A stretch of 55,082 nucleotides of DNA from Nocardia mexicana NBRC 108244 (GTDB lineage: Bacteria; Actinomycetota; Actinomycetes; Mycobacteriales; Mycobacteriaceae): NCBI RefSeq assembly GCF_001613165.1, contig NZ_BDBV01000043.1, positions 1 through 55,082 on the forward strand. Reading direction: 5' to 3'. The position numbers were made by a program, and so were the translations under genes. The notes beneath the pieces were generated by a model, which searched no databases, was not told the origin of the DNA, and saw only the letters and a program-made list of their open reading frames with translations. This document shows, in pieces, positions 33,358-45,600 of the stretch. The number at the start of each line of letters is the position of its first letter. Position 1 is the first letter of the stretch.

Positions 33358-35700
33358 ATGCCGGACGATGCCACCGCATCCGACCGCCTGTACCCGCAGC
33401 CGTGGGCGTCGCGGCAACTACGCGAGGCCGACCAGAACTATCGGTGGGGCACCCGCACCGCCGGGACCAGCCCGTGGTCGCCGGAGTTCTCCGGCTCGGA
33501 GCGGTCGCATTCGCAGTACGGGGATTCGGAGATCGAGAATTCGGAGCACGAGGACCCGGGCTCGAACCGTGAGGGGGTTCGGTCCCGTCCCAGCGTGCGG
33601 CGATTGGGTGCCGGCCTGGTCGCACTTCCCGAGTTCACCTCCACCGATCCGGCCACCGCGATGCTGTCGGACCCCGAGGTGCCCGAGGACAAGCGGTTCT
33701 GCTGGAAATGCTCGCAGCCGGTCGGCCGTTCCGGGGATGCCGGCCCGGCCCGGTCGTCCGGCACGTGCGCGTCCTGCGGCGCGCCGTTCAACTTCCGTCC
33801 GCTGCTGAACCCCGGCGATCTGGTCGCCGATCAGTACGAGGTGCAGGGGTGCCTCGCCTACGGCGGGCTGGGCTGGATCTACCTGGCCCGTGATCGCAAC
33901 GTCGCCCGGCGCTGGGTGGTGTTGAAGGGCCTGCAGAATCCGCTGGACTTCGAGGCGAACGTGGTCGCGCTCGCCGAACGCCAATTCCTTTCGGAGATGG
34001 CGCATCCGGCGATCGTGAAGATCTTCAACTTCGTCACGCACCGAGCCGGAGACGGCGCCTCGTGCGGTTACATCGTGATGGAGTACATCGGCGGCCGCTC
34101 CCTGAAGACGGTGCTCGACCTGCACGCGCCGGCGCGGATGCCGGTCGCCGAGGCGATCGCCTACGTGATGGAAATCCTTCCGGCACTGGACTATCTGCAT
34201 TCGTTCGGCCTGGCGTACAACGACCTGAAGCCGGACAACATCATGGTGAGCGAGGACGAGGTCAAACTCATCGACCTCGGCGCGGTGGCGGCCCGGCAGT
34301 CGGGCGGAAGCCTGTACGGCACACAGGGATACCAGGCGCCCGAGTACACCAGCACCGGTCCGACCATCGCGTCCGATATCTACACGGTGGGCCGGACGCT
34401 GGCCGCGCTCACCCTGGATCTGCCCACCGATCGGCGCGGCCGCAAGCTGCCGGGGCTGCCGTCGGCGGACCGCGAGCCGGTGCTGCGGCGCTATCCGTCG
34501 TTCGACCGGCTGCTGCGCCGGGCCACGCATCCCGATCCCACACAGCGGTTTCCGTCGACGTTCGCGATGCATCGGCAGCTCGGCGGCGTGCTGCGGGCGG
34601 TGCTGGCCGCGGACACCGACCGCGGCCATCCCCAGGTGTCGTCCGTATTCGGTGCGCCCCGTGGCGATTTCGGGGTCACCGCGCTGCTGCGCCAGACCGA
34701 CGGCATCATCGACGGCCGGTACCGGCCGCCCACGCTCGACGCCGCCAGTGTGCTTGCCGCACTGCCCGTTCCGCTGATCGACAGCGAGGACCCCAGCTAT
34801 GAACTGGTGTCGCCGCTACTGCACGGCGACCCGAATCAGGCGCTGGACACCTTGCGGCTGCACCGGGACAACATGAGCGCGGGCGACATTCCCCAGCCGG
34901 AGTCCTTCGAACTGGAGGCCGCCCTGACCGAGATCCGGGCGCAGCTCGACCTGCGCCGGGTGCGCGGCGCCCGCGCCGATCTCGACCGGCTGCGGGCCGA
35001 GTACGGCGACGACTGGCGCCTGGACTGGTACACCGGTATCGCCGAACTCGGCGAGGGCCGAATCGAGCGCGCCTACAGGCTGTTCGATCTCGTCCACGGC
35101 GCGGTGCCGGGGGAGGTAGCGCCGCAGCTCGCCCTGGCCGCCACCGCCGAACTGCTGGTGCAGCTCGGCGCCGAGTCCGGGGATGGCGAACGCTGGGCCC
35201 GGATCGCCGCGGCACACTACCGCGCGGCCTGGCAGGTCGACCGCGGGCTGGCGAGCGCCGCCTTCGGCCTGGCCCGCAGGCAGGTCGCCGACGGCGACGT
35301 CGTGGGCGCGGTCGCCACGCTGGAGCGGATGCCGGAGGTGTCGCGGCACTACAACGCCGCCCGGTTGACCGCCTGCCTGCTGTTGGTCTCGCGGCCCCCG
35401 CAGGAACTGACGCAGGCCGATCTGAACGAGGCGCAGGCCCGGCTGCAGGCGCTCCCGGATGACCCGCGCCTGCTGCAGCTGCAGGCGGTCGTGCTGGGAG
35501 CCGCGCTGTCCTGGGTGCGCGCGGGTGGGCGGCCGGAGCCGGAGCAGTCCACGGTACTGGGATTCCCCTGTACCGCAGCGGGTCTGCGCGAGGGGTTGGA
35601 GACGGTGCTGCGGACCGTCGCGCGCACCTCGCCGCGCAGGCTGCAGCGCTACGCGCTCGTCGATCTGGCCAACCGCGTGCGCCCGCGGTCCTGGTGGTGA
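33358..35700 (+). CDS. pknG: Serine/threonine protein kinase PknG
   Basis: 780 residues (M. tuberculosis PknG is 750). After a ~110-residue disordered N-terminus comes the rubredoxin-like zinc site CWKC (115-118) and CASC (137-140), then the kinase domain: Lys in WVVLKGLQN, catalytic NDLKPDN, DLG instead of DFG, and no Arg before the catalytic Asp. The C-terminal ~300 residues are TPR-like helices. PknG senses amino-acid availability and phosphorylates GarA/OdhI to control 2-oxoglutarate metabolism. It usually follows glnX and glnH; here neither is adjacent, but an amino-acid permease is. Confidence 0.95.
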   Translation: MPDDATASDRLYPQPWASRQLREADQNYRWGTRTAGTSPWSPEFSGSERSHSQYGDSEIENSEHEDPGSNREGVRSRPSVRRLGAGLVALPEFTSTDPATAMLSDPEVPEDKRFCWKCSQPVGRSGDAGPARSSGTCASCGAPFNFRPLLNPGDLVADQYEVQGCLAYGGLGWIYLARDRNVARRWVVLKGLQNPLDFEANVVALAERQFLSEMAHPAIVKIFNFVTHRAGDGASCGYIVMEYIGGRSLKTVLDLHAPARMPVAEAIAYVMEILPALDYLHSFGLAYNDLKPDNIMVSEDEVKLIDLGAVAARQSGGSLYGTQGYQAPEYTSTGPTIASDIYTVGRTLAALTLDLPTDRRGRKLPGLPSADREPVLRRYPSFDRLLRRATHPDPTQRFPSTFAMHRQLGGVLRAVLAADTDRGHPQVSSVFGAPRGDFGVTALLRQTDGIIDGRYRPPTLDAASVLAALPVPLIDSEDPSYELVSPLLHGDPNQALDTLRLHRDNMSAGDIPQPESFELEAALTEIRAQLDLRRVRGARADLDRLRAEYGDDWRLDWYTGIAELGEGRIERAYRLFDLVHGAVPGEVAPQLALAATAELLVQLGAESGDGERWARIAAAHYRAAWQVDRGLASAAFGLARRQVADGDVVGAVATLERMPEVSRHYNAARLTACLLLVSRPPQELTQADLNEAQARLQALPDDPRLLQLQAVVLGAALSWVRAGGRPEPEQSTVLGFPCTAAGLREGLETVLRTVARTSPRRLQRYALVDLANRVRPRSWW

Positions 35701-35834
35701 ACGAATCCCGTTCACCCACCGGGGTATCTGCCGTTCACGTTCACGCAAGAAGCGATTTCCCCCCGGCTGTCATCGTGCAGTGATGTACACCGGCGTCGGG
35801 CGGGCGCGGGCAGCAGAACGTGGAGGGAATGACG

Positions 35835-36134
35835 ATGACCGTTGAGCTCGATCCGGAACGGTTCCGCAAGGCGTCCACCAAGACCGGGGACGTCCGGGAC
35901 AAGATCAAGGATGTCATCGACACGCTGAAGGGGTCGCTGGACTCCGGCTCGCCCTGGGGTAACGACAAGATCGGCTCGCAGTTCTACGACGGCCCGAACG
36001 GCTATGGCGTCACCCGGAAGAACCTGTACGACAACGCCGGTAACTTCCAAACCACCTTCGGAGACTTCTCGAAGGGGCAGACGGACGCCGCCACGAAGCT
36101 GGAGAACCAGGACCGCGCCAACTTCCGGCGCTGA
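35835..36134 (+). CDS. WXG100-like ESX secretion protein (locus C)
   Basis: 99 residues. The ATG at 35835 is chosen because GGAGGG (35822-35827) is seven bases away; ATG 35829 is too close and GTG 35820 lies before it. It has the same plan as the protein at 24239: MTVELDPERFRKAS helix, PWGND turn, second helix ending TKLENQDRANF. Probably cosecreted with the CpnT-like N-terminus encoded 540 bases downstream. Confidence 0.8.
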   Translation: MTVELDPERFRKASTKTGDVRDKIKDVIDTLKGSLDSGSPWGNDKIGSQFYDGPNGYGVTRKNLYDNAGNFQTTFGDFSKGQTDAATKLENQDRANFRR

Positions 36135-36147
36135 GCGGGGGCTCGGG

Positions 36148-36654
36148 GTGACAAACGAACACGCGAAGGCGGAGATGGCCGCGGTCCTGGACGGCGTCCG
36201 GGATCAATTGCGGACGATTTCGCGCATTCAGCAGGAACGCACGCGGCTGATGGCCACCGCGACCGTCCGCAAGCGGGTGACGGTGACGGTGAACGCCGAC
36301 GGCACGGTCATCGAGACGAAACTGGCTGCGGGGGTAGAGGACCTGACCTATCCGGAGCTCGCCAAGGCGTTCACCGAGGCCGCGCAGCAGGCCGCCGCCG
36401 AGGCCGCCCGCAAGGGGCAGGAACTGATGATGCCGCTGCACGATCAGCGCGCCCGGTTGCCCAAGCTGACCGACCTGATCGAGGGCATGCCCGATCTCAG
36501 CGCCGAAACACCCCCTCCGCCACCGGTTTCCACCGCACCGCCGGGCGCGCCGGAGCGGGTGCAGGAGCCCGAGGAGGCGATGCGGTTCACCGACGTCGAA
36601 TCCATTCCATCGGACGGTGAGCGCACGCGCGGTGTCACCGACTCCAGCTGGTGA
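36148..36654 (+). CDS. YbaB/EbfC-like protein in the ESX effector locus
   Basis: 168 residues from a GTG at 36148 with a G-rich upstream stretch. The core RKRVTVTVNADGTVIETKLA, followed by a helix with repeated Ala, matches the YbaB/EbfC fold. Related proteins such as EspL occur in ESX-1 loci and are thought to act as accessory or chaperone-like factors. The last 50 residues are a Pro-rich, acidic tail. It sits between the WXG100 gene and the giant gene, in one operon. Locus B lacks this gene. Confidence 0.75.
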   Translation: MTNEHAKAEMAAVLDGVRDQLRTISRIQQERTRLMATATVRKRVTVTVNADGTVIETKLAAGVEDLTYPELAKAFTEAAQQAAAEAARKGQELMMPLHDQRARLPKLTDLIEGMPDLSAETPPPPPVSTAPPGAPERVQEPEEAMRFTDVESIPSDGERTRGVTDSSW

Positions 36655-36671
36655 CACCGAAGTAGGTATCG

Positions 36672-39600
36672 ATGGCTGAGCTGCCCGGCTGGCTGGGCTG
36701 GCTGGAGTGGGTGGCCGGCTCGGAATGGCCCGACGGCGACCCGGATCGGATGTGGGACGGCGTCGGCAAGCCGTGGCGCACCGCGGCCGGTGACCTGCGC
36801 GACCTCCTGGACGACATCCAGGACGCCAAGACGGCCTCGCTGGCCGCCTATCCGCAGGGCGACGGCACCGAGAAGATCACCAAGGCCTTCGATCAGCTGC
36901 TGCACGGCGAGGCGTCGCTGGAGCAGCTGGCCAAGCACTTCGACGCGATGGCCGAGACGGCCGACGGCGTCGGCACCGAAATCGAATACACCCAGCTGAT
37001 GTTCATCACGTCGCTGGGACTGCTGGCCGCCGAGATCGCGGCGGCGTGGATCTTCCCGCCGACGGCACCGGCGGTGGAGGCCGCGGCGATCGCTGGTACC
37101 CGCATCGGCCTGCGCCTGCTCAGCGCGGGGGCCAGAAGGGCCGTGCAGCAGATCGTCCGGCGGCTGGTCTCGTCGTCGACGCTGAAGTTCCTCGCCAAAC
37201 ACGTCGCCATCGATACCGCGCTGGGCACCATCCAAGAGGTCGGAATCCAGGCGTATCAGGTCAACGAGGGCCATCGGAAGAACATCAATCTGGAGCAGGT
37301 GGCCGTCACCGCGATCAGTTCGGCGGCCGGTGGCGCCGCCGCCGGACCGCTCGGCGACAAGATCGGTAAGGCGCTGGGGAGCAAGCTCGGTGACTCGCTG
37401 GGCGGCAAGCTCGTCAACGGCGCGATCACCGGGACCACCGCCGGTCTCGCCGGGGCGGGTGCGGGCTATCTGGCGGCCACCGGCACCCAGATGGCCATCG
37501 ACACTTACAAATACGGCTTCGACAAGGCCTGGGCGAACGCGAAGGCGGCGGGTATCGATCCGCTCATGTTCACCGCGGGGGCCTCCAACGGCGCGCTGAG
37601 CGGCGCCAACAAGGCTGGGGCGAACCACTTTTGGAACAGCCACAACCCGGATCTGGCGAATCGTCCCAGCTTCGGGTCGCGGATGGACGATGTGTTCAAC
37701 CAGATGAACCAGCCGGGCGGGGATCCGGGTGGTAACAACCCGGGTGGTAACGAGCCGGGCGGGAACCAGCCCGGGAATCAGCCGGGTGGGAATCAGCCTG
37801 GGAATCAGCCCGGCGGGAATCAGCCCGGTGGAGACCCGGGTGGTGACCCACGGGGTGACGGCAGTGCGCCTCGCGATCCGGCACGGGCCGGTGAGGCACC
37901 GGGCGGGCAGAACGGTAGCGATCCGTCGAACGTGCAGGGCGCCCCGCAGGGTGGTTCGGACGAAACCGGTGGTGCCCCAGAGGGTTCCGGTGGTCAGAAC
38001 GGCAACGACCCGTCGAACGTGCAGGGCGGCGGTTCGGACGAAACCGGTGGTGCGCCCGCGGATCCCGAGGGTGCCGGGATGCCGGAAGGAGATGGGGGCG
38101 AGGAAGGCGGCGCTCCCGAGGGCGGCGCGAAACCCGACGATGTGGCGGGCGACGACGGTGCCGAGGAGCCGGGTGGTGGCGCCGACGACAGTGCCAAGGT
38201 GCAGCCCGCCGCCGGGCAGACGCCCGAGGAGGGCGCGCCGCCGGAGGGCGAGGCTCCCGCCGCGGAACCGGAACAATCTGCGGGACCGGAGAATTCGGGT
38301 GAACAGCGGCCGCCCGGGGGGAACGCCCCCGGTGCCGGTCGCCCCGAACAGGGAGCGACGCCCGAGCAGCAGGCCGGCGACGACGGCCAGGCCGGTGGTG
38401 GTGCGCCACCGCAGAGCGGCTCGAGCCCGCTGAGCGCATCGGACGGTGGTGACCAGGCCGCCGGCGCCGATAACGGTGTGGGACAAGCTGATTCCGGTAA
38501 GGCCGAGGGTCCGGACGGGCAGCAGGACGGGCGAGCCGGTGTACCGCAGCCGGATGCGAAGACATCCGGCGAGTCCGCCGCCGACGGTGGGACGCCGAAG
38601 GGCGATACCGAAGCCGGTGCTCAGAAGGCCGCGGATCCGGTCGACGGTGTCACGCCGCAGAGCGATACCGAAGCCGGTGGCGCCCAGAAGGGCGATTCGA
38701 CCGGTAATGGCGCCGCTCCGGTGGTGGGCGCTCCGGTGGCGGGTGCCCCGATCGCGGGCGGCACCCCGGCGGGCACACCGGGCGCCGGGGCGCCCCCGGT
38801 AGCGAGCGGTGGCGAAAACCCCAGTGGCGGTTCGTCTCCCGCAACGCCGAAGGCCAGTCCGGTGGGCGAGGCGCGTGGTACCGGAGAAGGCGCCGGCGGG
38901 GAACAGCCGAAGGGTTCCCAGCCGCGCGCCGGAACGCCGGAGGGCCGCGGCGGCGAGGCACGTTCCGGTGCGGAGCAGCCGCGCGCGGGCGCCGGAAGCG
39001 GTTCCGGTGCACCGAAGGGTCGCGCGGACGCAACGAGTTCGCTACCGCAGGGCGGTGATTCGGGCGTACAGGCGGCATCGAGCGGGAAAGAGGCGCCGCG
39101 CAGTCAGGACGGCGCGGCCGGGAAGCCCGGGGAATCCGACGGTTCCGCACCCTTCGTCGTGCCGGTCGCGGTCGGCGCCGAACCGGCTCCCTCGCCGCGT
39201 CCGGCCCCCGCCGCCGGCGGTGGAGGCAAGGAACCGCCGTCCGGCCCGCCCAAGAAGCCCGCCGGGTCGCCGGACGATCCGGGCGACGGCTCGGGCCCGA
39301 AGCAACCGGAGTCCGGGGACGGTTCGGATCCCGACAAATCGGCGCCTCCGAAGGATCCGGAAGCGCCGGAAGGCCCTGGGAAACAAAAGGATTCGGAAGC
39401 GATCGAGCCGACCTCGGTCGACAGGCCGGAGCGTTCGCGCGACTTCGTCGTGGAGATCAACGGCGAGCAGGTGACGGTGCGGTGCGTTCCCGACGGGGAA
39501 GGCGGCTGGAGACCGGCGCGTGACGGCGAGCCCGGCCCCGCACACCGCGACTCCGATGCCCCGGCCCGCGCCGAGGGATCCCAGCCGCCTCGCAAGAAGT

Positions 39601-42600
39601 CGGCGCTGCGGCGCGCGCTGGACCGGCTGCGGAAGATGTTCAACGAGCACGGCCACACCCCGATTGCCAAGCACCCCTCCGGATCTCGGCTCGATTCGCG
39701 CGGACAGTCGGCGGCCATCGACGGCGCCACCCGCATTCCCGACCTTGTCGACCCGCCGCCCGCGCCGCCGGCGCAGCCCCCGCCGTCGGACCTGCCGCAG
39801 TTCAAGGCCCCACCGGATTCGGGTGGGACGCCGGAGGATCCGCTGGCCCGGATCGGCCAGATCATCCAGCTGATGATCGCGAACATCGAGCATGTTCCGC
39901 TGCTGCGGCGGCTGACGTCCAAGATCGTCCTGCAGGTCGGCGAGCACGTGCCGCTGCGCGCGTCCGACGGCAGCGAATACAAGCCGTGGATCACCGACGT
40001 CGAGCCGGAAGCGGCCCGCGCCGGTGTCGTCGAAAGCCTGGAGCAGGGACTGATTTCGCCGCGCGACGGCTTCGAGGATCTGCTCGATCTGCTGAAGGTG
40101 ACGCGGGATTCGGAGACGGGCCTGCCGACGGATCCGGACCTGCACCGCCGGATCATCGGGGATCTGGTGCGCTTCGACCTGGTCTCGCCGCGGCAGGCCC
40201 GGGCGGCGCTGCGGGACCTGTACGAGTCGGTCACCGATACCGAGCTGCGTGAGCGGATCGTCAACGACTTGGCCAACAACGGCCTGGCGCACAACGACGT
40301 CGCCATGGCGTTGGAGTTCGGGGACCTCGCGGATGCCCACGCCGATCTCGTCGCGAGACTGCAGGACGGAACCCTGTCCCCGGAGGACTGCAGGCAGCGC
40401 CTGCTGGAACTGCGGGACCTGGTGTCCGATCCCGATCTGCGACAGCAGATTCTCGACGACCTCACGAACCGGAACCTGATCACCGACGAGCAGGCGCGTG
40501 CGCTCGAGCACGAACCGGCGCTCGACCCCGCCGACGCGATTCCGAAACAACCGCCGCCCGAGGGCCCGCCGCCCGAGAACGAGACGTTGTCGGAGATGGC
40601 CGCCCGGCTCGGTTTCCCACTGCCGGACGAGAATCCGTCCACCATCCGGCGGATGCTGGACGAACAGCAGTACCGCTGCCTGCGCACGACCGGCGCGATC
40701 GAGGGGCTCGGCGAGGCCGCCCGGCGCTACAACGAGGAGATGGCTCGCCCCTACGGGGACGGCGACGAGTCTGCGCCCGTTCCGCGTGGCGAGCGCGACT
40801 TCTACAGCGAGAACCCGATGGGCGACTTCCTCACCGAGGTGATCGATGCCTTCGGCGGGGATACCGGCCTGCGGAATACGCCGGGCGTCCTCACCGGCGA
40901 AGACACGATCAGTGAGTGGCACCACGTCTCGCCGAATCCCGAATCGGATCGCGACGGCGGCCTGCCTCCGTACTATTCGAATGCGCTGCGTCGCGATCAG
41001 CTGCAGGACGAATTGTCCACGTGGACACAGCTGTTCGGGCTCGGGTTCGACGATGTGAATTCGGCGAACCTGGACGCGACGCTGGACCGCCTGCGGGACG
41101 AGAACAACGCGCGCATGGCCCGTCTCGCCGAGCTGGCGGCGGTCGCCGAGGCGGATCTGCCGCCCGCTCCGCTCAACGACCAGGCGGTGCGGGTGCCGGT
41201 CGACGGCGAATCGGATCGGCTGGTCATCGTCGACGGTGAGCGCGACCGCAACGACGTGCTGGCCGACCTGCTGGCCGAAAACCCGGATCTCGGAAGGCAA
41301 TTGAACGACGGAGAGGTGACACTCGACTATCGGCAGACGCGTACCGACGCCGACGGGGAGATCCGCCTGGATCCGGTCGACACGCCGGAGGTATATCACC
41401 ATCGCGAGACCGTCGACGGCCGGGACGTGGTCGCGACGCTGGTTCGTGACGGCGACGGCGAGTGGCGTGCGGTGCCGCACACGGTCGATCCGGTGTCGAC
41501 CGTCGAACCTGCCGATGGCACACCGGATCTCGCGTCGCCGCGGTCGCGGGAGGAACTGCTGCGCGATCTGGTCGATGTGGCGCGGGACCTCGGGTTGGGC
41601 CCCGCGGATGTGGTCCGGCTGCTGCAGCCCGGCGGCGAACAGATCATCACCGATATGAAGCTGGGCAACGCCCTGCGCGCCGGGCAGCTCGAGGCGCTGT
41701 CCGACTTCGCCCGGACGATGCGCGATATCGGGACCTACTACGGATTGCAGGACGGCGGGCCCAGGGCCGATGATCCGGCGGGGCGGGCGCAGCTGGCGCA
41801 GACGCTCGGGCTGTCGGAGGCGGCGCTGACGCCGGCGAGCCTGGCGGACCGAATCACCGATCCGAGCAACGGATTTCTCCGTCGCAGGCAGCAGATGCGG
41901 GCGCTGTGCGGGTACGCCGTCCGGCTGCGCGCCGTCGATGCCGAAGCCTTCGCCGCGGCGCGAGCCCGGCTTGCCGAGGACCTCGGGATCCCGGAGTCGT
42001 CGCTGTATCCGGACGAGTACAAGAACGACCCCGAAACCGGCGCCCGCCGCAAGCACAAGAACTCCGACTCGACGTCGATCGATCCGGCGAAGTTGCGAAA
42101 AGCGCTGGCTCGGTTGGCGAAACAGGGCCGGCGATCCCAGGCGCACGACGCGATGGAGGAGTTCGCGCGTGCCCTGATCGATATCGACCCGTACTCGGAG
42201 GTCTCGCGTGGCGATCACGCCGCCGATCCGCGGGTCGCCGATCCCGAGGCGGCGGTGCACGATACCGACGCGTTGCCGAGCCTGCAGGAGATCATCGCGG
42301 ATGCCGTGCAGACCGGCGATCCGGCTGCCTTCGGCCAGGCCGTCGCGGACGCGATCGCGCGTGCGGAGGCGGACGGCGGCACCCTCGACGACCATACGGG
42401 TCCGCGCCCCGAACCGGGCGGCGACTGGTCGCGTGTGGTCGGTGTCGGTCTGCCGCACCCGGACGATCCGAGCTTCCTGGAGGTCTACACGGCCTACCAG
42501 GACGGCAATATCGAAAACCACGAGGGCCCTCAGGATCTGGGCGCCGAGGTCGGGGACCTGCGCGACGAGGTGCGGCACCGCCAGCAGCAGATCAACACCC

Positions 42601-45600
42601 TCGCCGCCTTGGCCGCACAGTTGCGGGAGGTGCAGGGGCTCGAAGCAGCGGATCCGGGTGTCGGCCCCGGAGACGGACCCGCCGCGCCCACCCCACCGCC
42701 GGGGCCCTCGCCGCTGGACGGGGCGACTCCGCCGGGTGGTCAGACGCCCGGTGGTCCGAAGCCGCCGGGTGGTCCGACGCCGGACGGTCCGACTCCGCCG
42801 AATGGAGCGACTCCGCCGAATGGGGCGACTCCGCCGAATGGGGCGACCCCGCCGAATGGGGCGACTCCCGCGGCAGGCTCGGTGCCGAAACATGGAGACG
42901 GCTCGGCGGCGGACACCGATGCGAATGCGCCCTCGCCGAAAGCTGATGAGCCGCAGGGGGAATCGTCCGACCAGAAGTCTCAGCTCGAGGCCGAGTCCCC
43001 CCGTCGGCAGGGCGATGCGGATCAGGAGTCGCGCCGTCGGCAGGATGGCGCGGATCAGGAGTCGCGGCGTCGGCAGGATGACACGGATCAGGAGTCCCGG
43101 CGTCGGCAGGACGATGCGGATCAGGAATCGCGGCGCCGACAGGACGATGCGGAACAAGAGTCGCGGCGCAGGCGCGATGATGCGGAGACCGAATCGCGTC
43201 GTCGGCGGGATGATGCCGAGGCCGAGTCGCGTCGTCGGCAGGATGATGCCGAGGCCGAGGCCCGTCGCCGGCGGGACGATGCCGAATCCGAGGCCCGGCG
43301 TCGAAAGGACGATGTCGAATCGGAGGCGCGTCGTCGGCAGGACGATGCCGACGCGGAATTCCGGCGCCGACAGCAGGAGATCGAGGCGGAATTTCGGCGC
43401 CAGCAGGAGGAGATCGACGCCGAATTCCGGCGTGTGCAGGAAGATCTGGCGCAGTTGCGGCGCGAGCTGTTCGGCGAATCCGACGGGCCGGACGGTCGTG
43501 ATCGCGGCGACGAGCCACCCGATCCGGCGCCGACGGGAGCCGCACCGCCGCATCCCGACAAGCCCGGCGACGGCGGCGGCGCGCAGCGAATTCCGGAAGA
43601 GTCCACACCCCGGCAGGAGCGGGCCGAGCGCGACCAGGCCTATGCGCGGGATGCGCTGGGCGCCGCCGACGAATACCAGCGGCACATGGACGAGCTGGAC
43701 GAGATCTATCGGGAAATGTTCGGCGGTGGTGTGATTCGACCGCGCAACATACTCGACGACCCCGCCCAGCGGGCCTGGGCGAACGAGGCCTACGAGGCGA
43801 TCCGCCAGTCCGTGGGCGACGTCCGCGATATGCACGAGAACCTCGCGGATGTCGTGCGCTCGGACGGCACGATCGGATTCACCGACCGCGAAATTCGTCA
43901 GATCAAGAAGCACCTGTTCCTCGACGAGCACAGGCTCGACATAGTCGACCGCAACGGTCGCGTGGTCGGGGAGGAAACCAGGCGCTTCGACGCCGACGCG
44001 GATATCGCCGAGGCGTGGATGCGGCTGTCGCGCGGTGAACCACTGCCCGCGGATATCACGCTCTTGGAGCACGAGCTCGCCGAGTCCGACTACATGCGGC
44101 GAAACCCGGGGGCCAGCTATCGGAAGGCCCACGATTACGCTAACTCGAAGGCCGACTGGCAAAACAATATTCCGGAACGCACCGGCGAGAACTACGAGAG
44201 GTGGGCCGAAAAGGATGGCGTTGTACGTGGTGTTCCGGAAAGCGACGGAAACGCCGACCGAGGTGACCTACCGGTTCGGGAACAGCGAGACGGACCTGAA
44301 CCGCGAGCTGGTGATCAGCAAGGACGGCGAGGACATCAGAGCGGGGGGCGGCTCGACGGACACGTTGACGCTGAAGGTGGCCGCGCGCATTCTGTCGGCG
44401 ATGCGGACGGACGGGACCTGGCCGGGCGGGGGCGGGATTCAGGCCTAGCCGATCCGGAACCGGGCCCGGCCGATCCCCGCACGGATGCGGCCGACGGTGA
44501 GCTGGGGCCCGGTGACTCCGATGCGCCCCGGCGTCCGGATATTCACGACGACTGGACGCGGCTGGATCCCGGTCAGGTCGCCGATCGGCTCCGCGACGAA
44601 TTCGGTATCCGGGACATCGATTTCGCCGATGCCGACCCGGACGTGGTGCGCGAGATCGCCAGGGCGGTCGAGGAAGTACTCACGAAGTACCCGAGGTCCG
44701 AGTACCCGCAAATAGATCTGCGGGCCATTCGGGTGGAAACGCTCGCGGACGGACGTTTCGCCAAGACGGTGGCGCATCCGCGGCCCGGCGACCGCAACGG
44801 GCAGTATTCCGAACTCGTCGTCAATCGCACCGTGGCCACGAACCTGGCCTACTTCAACAGCTCGGTCGACCTCAATATCGGTGACGGCCGCTTCCACCAG
44901 AGCTTCCATGACCGCCCGGTGCGCAGCATCGTCCTGCACGAGATGGGTCACGTCCTCGACAACGCCGGTTCCCCGCTCACCCGGATGCGCCTGGACGGCG
45001 GCACGCCCATCGATATGGTGCGGGCGTACATGCGGGCGCATCCGGACGGGGACATGGTCCAGTTCGAGCGGTGGATGCAGCAGCTCAGCGGCTACAGCTT
45101 CCACGACTCGGCCAAGACGAACCTGAATCCGGGGGAGGCGCTGGCGGAGGCCTTCGCGGACGTGATGCTGCGCGGCCGGGACGCGGTGAGCGAACCGGCC
45201 CGGGCGCTGTACGACATGCTGGAGGCCGCCGCCCGGTCGGCGGCGCCGATCGCCCCGGAGCCCGGGCCCGCCGCCCGCCCCGACGGCCCGGGCCGGACGG
45301 ACTACGCCCGCGGCCGCTTCGACGACCAGGTCGACGGCCCGGAGTCCGGCAAACACGAGGTTCCCGATCCGCCTCCCGAGGCCCCACCCCGGCCCGAGGA
45401 CGAATGGACGGACCGCAGTCCCCAAGAGATCAAGGAGATCCTGGAGGACCGGCACGGCCTGGACGTGTTCGGATTCGACCTGCCCGGAATCGATGCCGAC
45501 ATGGTGCGCGATATCGCCCGCGCTACCGACGACATGCTGAACAAGCATCAGCAGATCACGCTGCGCCGCGTCGGCATCGGTGATATCGACCCGATTGCCA

